A stretch of 64,000 bases of DNA, taken from the NCBI GenBank assembly GCA_905178155.1, contig CAJINV010000017.1, positions 240,722 to 304,721 of the forward strand, in the 5' to 3' direction. Source of the stretch: Amoebophrya sp. A120 (lineage: Eukaryota > Sar > Dinophyceae > Syndiniales > Amoebophryaceae). Positions 32,801 to 43,900 of the stretch are shown in pieces (within the stretch, counting starts at the first letter, position 1; every line of letters begins with the position of its first letter). Below the pieces are notes generated by a model, which worked only from the letters and a program-made list of their open reading frames with translations, was not told where the DNA came from and did no database searches. The position numbers and the translations under genes were made by a program.

Positions 32801-34775
32801 CATCGGTTGCTCCGACTTCAACCAGGAGCTGAACTGGGACGTTGGTTATGTGGAGTCCATGCGGGGCATGTTTGCGGGGTGTTCGAGGTTTAATAACCCT
32901 TCCGTGAGCAACTGGAACACAAGAAACGTGTTCGACATGCGCTCCATGTTTGCACTGGCAGCAGACTTCAATCAGCCACTGAATTGGGATGTCAGCCGCG
33001 TGACGACCATGAGTGCCATGTTTCACGAAGCGACTTCCTTCAACGACCCGTCGATCAGCCGCTGGGTGACGACGCAGGTCAGGAACATGACGTCAATGTT
33101 CGAGGGCGCAACCAGCTTCAACCAGGCGCCACCGTACGACGTGAGAAACGTCACTTCGATAAAGCGCATGCTATGAAGAGAGTGCACAACCGTTCCGCTT
33201 CCCCCTTCTTTGTAATGCAAAATACCATATCCATATGCTTATCCACCCTCGTCTGCTCCTGGTCTTGCTTTGTTTTGCTTGGCACTGCTTGCATGACAGG
33301 TTCCGGAACAAGTCGAGACAACACTGCTCTAGTGCCCCCCGACACTTGCACTGCAGCTAGACTAGTACTTTCAGACGATGGTAAATTTGCCTACGATTCT
33401 AATCTACAATCTCTGAGCGAATTTGCCATGGCCATGCAAGGCCTACATCTCTGCCAGCGCTTCTGTTGCTGTCAATTCCATTTAACAAAAATCCCGTTTC
33501 AAAAGAGGGGGAGAGGGACTTTTGCAGTCTGATACATATTTCGCGATTGCGGGAACTTCAATCCTCTGCCGGGCTTCTGGCTATGGGACACGCGAAGCGT
33601 CACCGACATGGATGGCGTGTTCGAGAATGCCGTCTCGTTTAACCAGACCCTGTATTGGAGAACAGAGAATGTGTAGCCGAAGAAAGACAAAAGGTCATCA
33701 GGGGGCACAGAGTCTGCAATTTTTTCTGCATCTGAAAAGAAAAAGTTATACGGTATCTTCATAAAGATTTGATAAATGCATTTGCATTCAGATTCAGGTC
33801 GTGGACAAAAGGGTTTTACGTTTCTTATTATCTCGTACAAAACTGGAGCGGCATTCTATAGCTCCAGTAAGTGGAGCCATCTCTACTTTTTTTGTGATTT
33901 CATCAGAGTGCATTTTTCGATCCGTGCAGAAACCGAGATTGCAAAACTGCTGGTGATGTGACTCTGATGAGACTTTCTCTGTGCATACTGTCACCACCAT
34001 GAAGGACATGTTTTCCAACGCTGTGGCTTTCAACAAGCCACTTTTTACCCTTGATGCAGAGCAGAGCCAGCTGCTTCTCTTGTTGCAGAGCGACTACCAC
34101 AAGCCGCTGTCGGAGTTCTCCGCAGACGAGGTGCAAGCACTTCTCAGCTCGGCGCGCCTCCGAGCTGCCTTCGACACCAGCATGGTGACGGACATGAGCG
34201 GCATGTTCCGCAACTGCCGGCTCTTCGACCAAGACTCGGTAAGCATGTGGAACACAGGGTCGGTGCGAAACATGCAGCAGATGTTCATGGGCGCTGCGGA
34301 ATTCGCGCAAAACCTGTCTTTCACGAATGTGTCCAATGTGGAAAGCATGAAGGAAATGTTTCTGGGAGCCGAGCGCTTCAACTCCCCTGCGCTGCGTACG
34401 TGGAACGTCAGCAGAAAACTGAAAAATGTCGATGACATGTTCTACAACGCTTTTTTGTTTGACCAAAATTTGGTTTCCTGGAGCGCTGTGGTGGCGGAGA
34501 TTCCAGGCTTGACCTCAGCAATAACAGAAAGCAATATTACAAACTCGTACCGTCCTGCCGGTTCTGGCCGTTCGACCCAACCCTTTGGCAACACACGCGT
34601 GTGGGCGCGCTTTACTAAACTCGAACGCGAGGAGCAGCCGCGAAGCCGGACCCTTAATCTGGTGCTACTAACGATTCCGCCGGGCGGCGATAGAACCGGA
34701 CGACATTCCTGCACTAGCAGTCCTTGGCCGGTGGATGAGCAGTGTTGGCAGAGAGCGTTTGCACTGGTGAGCTAG
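26824..34775 (+). CDS. secreted DUF285 repeat protein with three modules, 2,119 residues
   Basis: Exons: 26824-28484, 28751-29331, 29618-31419, 31773-33171, 33540-33673, 33993-34775; 6,360 nt, exactly 2,120 codons. All five introns are introners. A signal-like stretch (ALVCISILGFFARYGDA) near residues 24-40 suggests export. Three modules start with a cap: FLRTRRDYTKL and YGPIEHWDVG (~230-400), LFVHRTRLL and YGPVGEWDLG (~945-1025), RFRTREELVVTLELW and YGPVDSWDVR (~1565-1640). Each leads into DUF285 repeats (FNQPLYWDTSTV, MFxxAxxFNxPSISxW; about 25 residues each). The motif WPSSADCWAWAF sits between modules 2 and 3, and WPVDEQCWQRAF ends the protein, as in the 21.0-kb gene. Surface adhesion or recognition is a family-based inference. 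Confidence 0.85.
28485..28745. mobile_element. introner, TGTCTGGGTCTGG family (diverged)
   Basis: Left end TATGCATTGCAAAATTG followed by TGTGTCTGG; right end CAGAAACATTTGCAATGGATG. Exact duplication TTCCT. It ends TG rather than TA. Excision joins SSMFL to SAANFTQPL. Confidence 0.88.
29332..29612. mobile_element. introner (diverged)
   Basis: Left end TACGCGATAGAAAGTTTTGA, right end inverted TATGCTTGCAAAGTTTTGA. The duplication is eroded (CATGA/CTTCG). Excision gives KVEDMTAMFSGCTAFNQ, the expected repeat spacing. Confidence 0.78.
30058..30106 (+). repeat. short in-frame tandem duplication (QASAAFL twice)
   Basis: GCGAGTGCGGCTTTTCTT occurs twice with a spacing of 27 bp, coding QASAAFLPQASAAFLG in the linker before module 2. 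In-frame expansion of a low-complexity linker. Confidence 0.8.
31420..31767. mobile_element. introner (old, weak ends)
   Basis: Begins TATGGCGTTAGAAAG, ends GCTCTTCATA. Inverted similarity is weak and no duplication remains. The boundaries rest on the TA...ATA geometry and on the repeat frame, which becomes KVTTMDYMFDGSYAFND. Confidence 0.6.
33172..33534. mobile_element. introner (old)
   Basis: Begins TATGAAGAGAGTGC, ends TTTGCAGTCTGATA. Flanks CATGC and CATAT match at 3 of 5. Excision gives IKRMLRDCGNFNPL in frame. Confidence 0.65.
33674..33987. mobile_element. introner (old)
   Basis: Begins TAGCCGAAGAAAGAC, ends CTTTCTCTGTGCATA. Flanks ATGTG and CTGTC match at 3 of 5. Excision gives RTENVTTMKDMF, correct repeat spacing. 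Confidence 0.68.
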
Positions 34776-36219
34776 GGTGAGGCAAGGACTTTTCCATTTG
34801 CTTTACTGCTCAATAAATAATGAACACCTGCTGAAAGATAGACAAATGCTGGATGACGCACCATCACTAGGAAGGCGAAATGTCTAGCGCGCACCTGTTA
34901 AGTTTTTTTTTGGGTCTTTGCCCGTGACCGTACGCATTCGCGAGTATGATGCAGAACCTAAGCCAAGTAGGATCTGGATCATTATCACCATGTACAATTT
35001 CATCAGCTTTTCTCAATTTCCTTAAACTGTCAATAGACAGTTCATCAATTTTCTCCGTTTAATTTCAAGCTTGAGCCGCATACGTACCAATCCTAAATGG
35101 ATTAGCAATTATGTCTAAGAATCAGCAAAAACCTCAATCTGTGACGCGTCAGCACTTTTGTGACATTTAGAAGTTTTAGCCGTAGCCTGAGCCTGGTACT
35201 GTAGAATTTATCGCCTTTTCTCATTTGCGTTAGTTTTGTAGCAGTGTTTCAGTTTCTTTGTTTCTCTGTATGATTATGAATCAGGAGTTGGTAGTACCGC
35301 CGTCAATGAGTCATGCTCATGTGCGGCAATGATTGACAACGACATTTTTTGACGGTTCAAGAACGTCGTAGGCTCAGGAGCTTTGTTATGACCGATTTGC
35401 TTGTGGGCATACTTTTTGATGGTGCTGGGCGCATGCCCAGAAACAGAATACGATTCGAGGGCCCAAGTCAGTGTAGGAACATGAAGATCTCAAGTGAGTC
35501 CAGGGTGAAGAGATCAAGATCTGTACGATTAAGAGAAGTGGCCAGCAACCTTGAAAGAGGTGGCCCTGCGCTTGCGCTTCCGTTACTTTTGATTCGATTG
35601 CCTGCTGCTTGCATATCCATCATGATATTGAAGACGGAGGGTTTCAGAGACGAGATTGATTGATGATGAGGCAAATTGAAGTTGAGTTTTGGCAGCACGC
35701 TTGCCCTATGCAGCACCTCGTGCCATCAAGGATGGATGTCCTGGACGCGTGCTTGTTTTGTTCTCTCTCTTGCAAAAACGCAACACGGTCCCGCCATGCA
35801 AAAACGCAACTACTACAAGGTTTCTTTACCACTATCAGGTATTTTTTGTTTGAGTTTCGTCAATGTCATCTGAGTGCGCCATGAGATATGAGGGTTCAAA
35901 GGAGCACAAAGCGAAGCAAATGCAAAGGAACCGTTGTTCACCTCCTGCTCTTGGTGCAGACTTCTCTATAGTATTTCCTTCTGATCGTCTTATTTGCCTT
36001 ATACCTTCTCTGGTTGTTCTTAAGCTTACATTCTTGTAGAGTGTCATAAAGTTAAAAGATTTCGCCTTGTGTGGCGCTCGATACAATGCCAGCAGGCTTG
36101 CTGTGGAACTGTTTTTTGTCCGCTCCGCCAATGCTCTACAACTACAGCTGAGTTGTGCCACTTTCGTCCAAGCATTTTCTCACTGCGTGAAGAAGTTTTT
36201 ACCTAAAATTTTGTAGAAA
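34776..36219. other. intergenic
   Basis: No supported gene. Open frames at 35349-35663 and 35660-35884 are short and lack motifs. The region holds the 3' end of the DUF285 gene and the 5' region of the gene at 36220. Confidence 0.5.
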
Positions 36220-37989
36220 ATGTCGTCCTCCGCCGTAAACCGTTCCACGCTGTCGACCTCGATTCTGCACAACGAAAGTTTATCGGACGTGCTCGGCACA
36301 CTACGCAGCGAGCTGGACAAGTTGAAGGAGCGGTGTCGCGTAGAGAAAAAACGAATCAACACGACGTTCGGAGGTGGTAGTGCTGCCGCTGAAAATGTTG
36401 TCGGTAGTTCGTCCTCTACACGCGGTTCATTTCTCACAGAGGAACGACGGCGAGAAAGAAACGAAGAGCATCATCAAGATGGTGGCCGTCCTAGAGAATC
36501 AAGCGATGAGTATTTTGGCGGGCTACTTGCCGGGCCCAGTGATTCCGGTCACCGAGGAGGAGCTGTGGCTTCGTCGCGGGGAACAAGGGAACAAGTCGAT
36601 CTGTTTGATCGGAATTACGAGGAAATGAAAGTCGCTGCGGCAGCGAGACGAGCAGGACCTACTAGTGGTGCACATCAGAGTTCTTACCGAGAAGATCTAG
36701 ATCGTGAGCAGTACGTTGGTGCGCAAGACGCACGGGCAGGAGAACAACCATGGGCACAACCGTTTTCCGCACATAATCCAGAGGAAAACGATTATCCGCA
36801 GTACAGGTCCTCTTCCTCCTCCGCGTTTCTATTTGAAAATGACCGCCCTGTCCCGGTTCTCCGCAAACCAGTCGCCGTCACGCCCACCGCGTACGCCAAA
36901 ATGAATAGTTACGATAGCGTGCGAAAAGAAGCTTTGGCTTTTCAGGCCGCGCGGAAGAACTTGAATACGAAATTTGACGACTACCAGACGGAGCGGGAAA
37001 GAAGAAACGAAATCGTCGCCCGTTCGCCGTTTCCAAAGCTGATGACAAGTTTGATGGAAGACGATGTTGACGTTGGGCCAGCGCCGTTGGAGGAAGAAAA
37101 ATACGATAGCAATGGGCGAAACAAGACTAGCGGTACTAAAGGTTTCTACTCACTTCTGTTTGAATATGCATGGTGTTGTGAGATTACGCATAGTTTTTTT
37201 AAATTGATTCATAAAAAAATCTCCGAACAAACATCGTGGATCACGACGGTATGACGACCAAAGGCCTGACTTTCGCAGCAGTCACGCACAGATGTATTTT
37301 TGTAATCAACATATTAGGGTTGCGCGACGGATTTCTCGATGACAATGACCTGGATTTGGTGCAAGAACTGCAAACGGCCATACCCGAAAGCGATAACTTC
37401 GACCTGCAAACGAGAATGTTAAAAAGCAGTGGAACGCAGATCGGCGGTAATATACAGCGGGACACGACAACAACTTTTTTTAATTGGTTTTTATCGTTTC
37501 TACCTATGTTTTTTCTTTAGCGCCAGTGTGGTGCACCTGGGTGATGTAGAAGTTGTATTCACCTGTTGCACCGGTTGTATTGAATACGTTGCATGATCCT
37601 CTTCAGCACCTGGTGCACCACAAGAACATGAAGCATAGCGATTGCTGCAACGCTCAGAATGCAATACAGATTCGCTCCTCGGAATGGATCGGTGGCCATC
37701 CTCGAGTAGAACTGCGAATGGACCAGTCGCGCCGTTGTTCAGCCGGGAGCAACGTCCTGTATCTTCTCGCCATGGTAGTAACCCGCGTAGCGGAAGTAGA
37801 GGAGACCATGGGCCGCTGTCGAACCAGCTGCCTATCCGCGAAGGCAGATTTCCATCAAGCGATGCGACGTCGATACGAGTGGGAAATAAATCCACGAAAG
37901 TTCCTCCCGTGTGGATCACAGATCGCCCGCCCGTACGCGCTGCGAGCGGTGGTGCGGGAGTGCGCGGCAGTACGGAATGTCACACGTAG
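36220..37989 (+). CDS. low-complexity protein with short coiled coils, three exons, 460 residues
   Basis: Exons 36220-37141, 37318-37446 and 37658-37989, 1,383 nt. The two introns (37142-37317, 37447-37657) have GT-AG ends and are not introner-like. The N-terminus has a short coiled coil (DVLGTLRSELDKLKERCRVEKKRI), then a disordered Arg/Glu/Ser/Gly stretch. A conserved-looking part follows (AYAKMNSYDSVRKEALAFQA, KNLNTKFDDYQTERERRNE), then GLRDGFLDDNDLDLVQEL, and a Ser/Arg/Pro-rich tail. The family is not recognised. The joining of exon 3 was chosen by phase and composition and is less certain than that of exon 2. Confidence 0.55.
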
Positions 37990-38561
37990 TTGGTTTGTGT
38001 TTCATCAGTCGTATTGATCTAATAGTGTGCTTGAGCATTCTTGAAGTTTTGTTGTTGCAACTGTAACTTTCATAGCTGCGTGGTGCATAACCTAATGCCC
38101 GATGCTATTACCGCGTGTGCAGGAAATAACAAGCTTGTAGATGATGGTAGCACCGTGCAAGAGATTATGCACAATGGTGTGGGCAGCCGCCGCCGCAACT
38201 GAACAAAATAATGTATTGCATGCCGCTGTGGATAATGTTATTCGGCGTGGCTGTATCCAGTTTCATTTATCAACGAAATATGTTTATTTTGTTTTTATTG
38301 GGTCTGGCGTAACGATAACCAAACGACGATAAGCAGAAGCGCATACCAACAATTTTTGTTTATTCCATACGAAACAAAAACCGGTCTTCCAGCACCGGTG
38401 TCAGTGGGCGGTACCGGACAAGCGGAGCTTTGAACCAGCAAAAATGGTCCGTCAACGGACGAGTAGCTCCGCAAGGAACATCAAATCACAGGACAACTAC
38501 ACATCACGCTGGTGTCGGTGCGCCGCAAGCAAGACCTGGCGCCGCGACGGCAGCTTCGACA
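37990..38561. other. intergenic or upstream exon region
   Basis: No separate gene recognised. The reading frame of the next gene is open from about 38313 but has no ATG before 38562, so either this is 5' UTR or an exon begins at an AG here (for example near 38390). Confidence 0.45.
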
Positions 38562-40115
38562 ATGCGACCGCGTTCGCTGTCTTTCGCCAGCAGCGCGCCA
38601 GGAGGGGGATGTGGACAACATCTACTGCAAGCAGGCGGCGCAAAAAGATCCGCTGCGATGCCAATCGTGCCTGCGCGCCCACCAGCGAGTGCTTCCAGTA
38701 CTGCTAGCGCCGGAGGCGGCGCACAAATAAATGGTGGCGCAGCAGCTGCAAATGGTGCAAGTAGAGCCGCTGCGGCATCACATGCAAAAACGCAGCAGCG
38801 CGGAGCACGACAGGAATTGCACCCAACATCAGCTGCTGGTACTACAAATACGGGAAGAAATAAAGTTCCAAACAAATCACTTGAAAATTATCCACCATCC
38901 GCCTTGACTTTTCACCAAAAGCGAAGTACCAGTCTCGGCACCGACACGATGAATTCTGCGTCCGAGCGGGAGCAGATTTTCAAGCAGGAACTGCAGCAGG
39001 AAATGCAAGACGACGAGGACAGTCTGTTGGCCGCGAAAATGCTAAACACGCAGGAATCGAAAGCGGAATTCGTGGAAAAGCTCGTGCACGACGAGATCGG
39101 GCATCTGTGGTCGGCTATCGCGGAACTGAAAGCGGAGAATGGAGTGTTGAAAAAAGCAATTTCCAACACCCCGGTTGCGAGTAGGAGAATATGCATTGCA
39201 AATATGTCTGGGTCTGGAAGAATTCGAATTTGTGATGCGAAGTCTACATCATGACAAAATCTGTCATGCATGGCTAGCAAAAGGCCCCAGCTCTTGTTAC
39301 CGAAAGGGGATTTGTCATGCGGATTGGGCATTGGGGTACCATACCTGCTCAAAATCTGTGGTGCTATCGCTCGCATGCGAGACGATCTAGGTCAGGCAAA
39401 AACTGCATTACAGATCTCGCATTCTTCCAGACCCAGACATTTTTGCACTTGATAGAGAAGTAACGCCAACAACTTTCTCAGAAGTAGTACCGCCGGTCAC
39501 CTCCAGAGTGCCGGTGCTGTTCACGGGACAACTGGGAAGATGAAATTCACACCAGCAGCAAGAGGGGGTAGTTCTGGCACTACGCATCCGGTGTGGACCA
39601 GCAACACAATTGGAGTCGGTGGCGGGCCGCGGAGAGCAACAACCCCCAGCAGCGTGTTGACGTGGAGGTGAGTCGTTTTGCTGGAGGATATATGAGAAAA
39701 AATGTGGCTGTACAACAAGCAACAAATTTGTCTTGCTTCATGTGCTGGTATGAAACAAGTTCTTTGAGTGAAACAAAATGATTTTGGGGATTGTGGTGCT
39801 ATACTGCAGTTCAGTGCTTACATTACTTTTACGACTCGAACTCGCATGTGATTTTTTTTGAAATAGGTTTTGCATGGAGGCAGTGTTTTTCGTCTTCAAC
39901 TCCGAGTCAGTTCTTGTTCTTATCTTCTAGCGTGCGCCGTAAGGAACCAAAGACAAGATTTTTGTTGGTTCTGCCCTGTCTCTTTTCTTCTCACGATGTT
40001 CACGATGGGACTGACCAGCAGCACAGAGAAAGCCTTCACAAGCGACCCTGACAACAATTGCGAGAGAATATACGTAAGAGAAAACCTAGGGCACCATCAT
40101 CAAACCGAGGGTTGA
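38562..40115 (+). CDS. Ala/Ser-rich protein with a coiled coil, about three exons
   Basis: Frame starts MRPRSLSFASSAPGG at ATG 38562 and runs through Ala/Gly/Ser-rich sequence to a coiled coil (SEREQIFKQELQQEMQDDE; ESKAEFVEKLVHDEIGHLW; AIAELKAENGVLKKAI). An introner at 39190-39454 interrupts it. Exon 2 (39460-39667) ends at a good donor, GAG|GTGAGT. The last exon is probably 40022-40115 (TEKAFTSDPDNNCERIY, then stop), chosen by phase; an earlier acceptor at 39911 would also stay open. Upstream exons may exist. The family is not recognised. Confidence 0.5.
39190..39454. mobile_element. introner, TGTCTGGGTCTGG family
   Basis: Left end TATGCATTGCAAATATGTC, right end CAGACATTTTTGCACTTGATA. Exact duplication GAGAA. 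Several GCATGACAAA-type words inside. Confidence 0.93.
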
Positions 40116-40168
40116 GAGTAGATGAGGAAGGTACTTCCAAGTAGGCTTGAGGATTACGAAGGTCGTGC

Positions 40169-40200
40169 TAGGCGCACTCAACACGTGTTGAGCGCGCCTA
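40169..40200. repeat. 32-bp palindrome with CACGTG core
   Basis: TAGGCGCACTCAACAC and its near complement (one mismatch) meet at a central CACGTG. It could form a cruciform or bind a dimeric factor; it lies between two genes on the same strand. Confidence 0.8.
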
Positions 40201-40659
40201 ACATGAGCTTTGCATTTTAAAATCAGGTAGAAGTGTAACTTGGTGACTTTCTAGTTCCACTAGAGTAGGACGAAGCTGTTGCAAGATTTTGGTTTACTTG
40301 AGAGCCACCAGGCGCAGCCACGCACCACGAAGATCACGAAAATAAAGATCACTGGTCTACTGTAGTGCGCCGGCGCTGAGAGGAGGCGACTCTGTACTTG
40401 TATTTTACTTTGGAGCTTACATTTTGTTACCGCAACCGCACTATACAACTGTACTGAAAGTTTGATGGCCTTCTTCGATCGCGAGACCGGAGTTCTACTT
40501 CATCTTGTTGTAGATGGAAGGAGGTCCCCCGTTCGGTCTCTCTTCTCACCGTCTTCTCAACGAAGCTTGCTTGGAAGCTTCTGCTGACCTCCAAAGAACC
40601 AGGTTTTTTTTGCAACGACCTCCCGGAAGAACCGCTGCTGATGGGAGATTCTGTTTGCA

Positions 40660-40911
40660 TATGACTTGCTCAAATGTTACAATCTCAAACGTTACAATAG
40701 AATCTGAAATTTGTGTTGCATGATGAGCATGACAGACTCGCAGAGCGTTCCACCTTTTGCAATACAAATTTCGCCAGATTGTAGTGGGGTTTGGGGCTTC
40801 GGAACTTGTCATGCGCAATCCTATGAGAGTTGGCTAGAACATGCGCTCTTGCATCACAGATTTCCAAATTTTATTGTAACGTTTGAGATTGTAACAGCTG
40901 AGCGGGTTATA
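40660..40911. mobile_element. introner, TTACAATC family, in 5' UTR
   Basis: The left inner end GCTCAAATGTTACAATC and the inverted right end GCTCAGCTGTTACAATC continue into CTCAAACGTTACAATA in both arms. Outer ends are TATGACT and GGGTTATA. Exact duplication TTGCA. It lies outside the coding frame, before ATG 40932. Confidence 0.9.
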
Positions 40912-40931
40912 TTGCAGCACGCAAGTTTTTA

Positions 40932-43900
40932 ATGCGGGACCCTCTGAGGAATCTAGTCTCGACGTCGCGCGGGGACCACTTCGGGTGCTCGAAGGGCAGG
41001 GAGGAAGAGTTCGGTCGGTTTTTTTACAGAAGGAAAAGAAGGCGAGGCCACGGTACGATCGTGCGGGTGAGAGAGAACACGGAGGCCTGCTCCTGCAACA
41101 GAAAATGCAGGGCGAGAGTACCAGTCGAAGAAGGAAAAGATGTAGAAGAACCACCGATTTTACTGGACCAGCAAATAGACCACGACTTCAGGCGCACATG
41201 CAAAGATGCAGCAGAAGTGCGGGGTCGCGAGAGAGAGAAGCAACATTACCACCTCCTGCACCGGGAACGCAGAAGAGCATCGGAAACAATTTCATCACAT
41301 GACGATGAAGAAGATAAAAACCCAGAGCGAACTGACGCAGAGCGATTTTCTTCGGGAAACAATCCGATGCAAGAGCTCCGGACGGACGCAGATTTGGAGC
41401 CGCAACATCATCATGCGCGCTTCGGATCATCGTTTTTGCAGCGAGCAGACAATTACTACAAGCGCAGGCGGAGACGAAGAAGGAGCAGACTTTGTTGGGG
41501 CAGAACAGAAAAAGATTTCGTCGGAATAATAGCCATGTTTGCGCAGTTTGTCGCCCAGGTTCTGTTGTCCATTTTTTTCAAAAGCGTGAACCTCCACAAC
41601 TTTCTCCCCTGGACGAAAATTGATCCGCCAACAGCAAGTAGCAAAATTGCGACTAGAGTTATGATGCTGTTCAGCCTCGCTGCCTCTCTTGTCCACGCCG
41701 TGCACTATTCCGCGCCGCACAGCAGCAACGAAGACCCTTTCGACCGGTACGAGGCCAGTGTCGTGAAGGACGGCACCACGGACCCGGCCCTCGACCCCTA
41801 CAGCTCGGATTCCTACCAGCTGCAAGCGGGCAACCGCGGGTTCGGGGTGCAGTTCGATGGGAGCGGCGTGTTCGAGTTGAAGGAACATTTTCCAAACGCT
41901 CTGATCAACGAGTGGTCTGCGGAGCTGAAGTTCAAGTACGCTCCGACCTGGCTGCAGGAGATATCCTGTGCAGAGTATCGTACTCGTAGTGCAATCATGC
42001 ATTGCAAATCTTTTCCTCAGGTACATTAGCATTACAAATTTCTGATGCTAAAATTTGTAATGCATTTAAATACGAGTACGATACTTTTGCAATTCATAGG
42101 AGAAGCAGAGCGACAACTTCCGGATGAAGCAGCAGATCCTGCTCCAGAAGGGCAACGCGTTCCAGATCGCGTTACGGAAGCACGAAACGCGCACGGATGT
42201 GGCGTTTCCGGTGGTGAGAATAAAGTTCAACCCTTATCGGGACGTGAACGACCCTATGAAATGCAAAAATGTCTACTGGGTCTGGAAGAATACAAACTTG
42301 CGACGCACATTTCATCAGAACACAGAAAATTCTGTCATGCATAGGCAGCAAAAGTTGCCCACTTTGTGTCACCAAAATCAGGGATTTGTAATGCGGATTC
42401 GGCATTGCGAACGCTTCTCGAGACCTGTGATGCTAGAGCTTCCATGCCAGACCTTCTGTGTGATGCAAAAACAGCATGACTCTTCCAGACCCAGATGACA
42501 TTTTTGCACTTGATAGACCCCGACGCGAACAGCGTAGCGGCGATCGACCAGCAGTCGGAGTACAACCAGGGGCGGTGGGAGTCGGAGTTTGAATCGCGGC
42601 GGTGCGAGCTCCGGTCCTTTCAGATGCAAGATTTGTTCATCTCCTTTTCCGAGCGGGAAATCTTCATCCAGACCAACAAGACCTCCAGCTGTCGGGAAAC
42701 GTTCCGGAATTTCGCCGACGGGAATAAGTATGCGATCGCGAGCGCGGGTATCACCCCGTTCGCGGATGGGTACAGTGTGCCGAATAACAAACTTGTCGTC
42801 GGGAGTAGCAGCTCCGCGGGCTGGCTGTTGGACGATTTCCGGTTCGGCCTAGACTACCTCGGCGGCAACACGGAGGGAGGAATCAAGGGGTTCAACGACT
42901 TCAACTCGGTCCTGCACTACACTTTCGACGAGGGCAGTGGGAACATTGCCGTCGACAGGTTGAATTACCGGAAACTTTTCTGGACGAACGTGAGAACACC
43001 GGGCGGAATGACGTACACCAGTACGACAAGGCCGACTTGGAAGCTGTTGGACTTGATAGAAGAAACGCCACTGATTCTGAAAAGAGATGGGTTCAGGAAC
43101 ATCATCAGACTAAACTCCACTCAGCAGACCGACTTTGTCACCACGACGCAGACGCAGAGCGGCATAGGGCAAAACGCGATCATAAATCCGTTTTTGGAAA
43201 CCAGATTCTACATCAACGAGCTCCCGGGGGACGATTTTGTCGACGCGTATGAGCTGCCGGGGTGCAGCACGGTGGGGTCGAAGTACGGATTGGAATCGCT
43301 GAAGAAGGTGTACCACAGAACGTTACTGTCAAACGGTATCAGGTGTCTGCTCATCGTCGTGAACGAGGAGAACATCAAAAACCGCGGCACGACCACAACG
43401 ACAACGCCGCAGCCACGGCAAATCTACTCCTTCCTCGACAACAACGTGTACAAAACGAACGTGACGAATTTGGGCGTTTTGACAGACAACAAAGTTTTCA
43501 CGAACCCAAGCGCGGAGTTGGTCATAGGCCCGAACGGGACGACGGTGTACAAGGATTTACAAGTAGTCGACGACCTGACTTTTCCGGTCTCCGTGGATTT
43601 GTCCACGGCGACGAAGTCGCCGCAGGAAAAGCAGGGCTTTGACTTGATCCAGTCGGTGACGCAGGAGATCACAGGTTTGGTCCTGAAGTACTCCGTTTTA
43701 GACGCGTCTTTGCAGAAACACAGCAATCCGGCGGTGTTGAAAATCACGATTCCGGCGCGGGAGTTGGCGTTTCAGTCCGCAAGGTACGCGTGGGACGACA
43801 AGGGTGTCGAGGGGTTCAAGAAGTGCGAGCCCTGGGACATCGGGAAGACGACGATCGCCGCGGCGGTGGGCTTCGACAGCGTGGACCGGTGTAAGGCGGA

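Larger units (their letters stand above)
40116..40931. other. intergenic and 5' untranslated region of the giant gene
   Basis: Holds a 32-bp palindrome (40169-40200) and an introner at 40660-40911 that, when removed, leaves the frame open into ATG 40932 from a TGA just upstream. An ATG at 40514 opens a short upstream frame that ends soon after the junction. Confidence 0.55.

Noticed and set aside
21017-34775. Bacterial or mycoplasma contamination suggested by DUF285 repeats
   Set aside because: The larger gene is cut by five introners and lies beside other intron-bearing genes, so it belongs to the protist genome.
41962-42098. Conventional splicing using TATCCT|GTGC and TTCATAG
   Set aside because: It would leave ten extra bases in the mRNA and shift the frame; seamless removal of element plus GGAGA keeps it.
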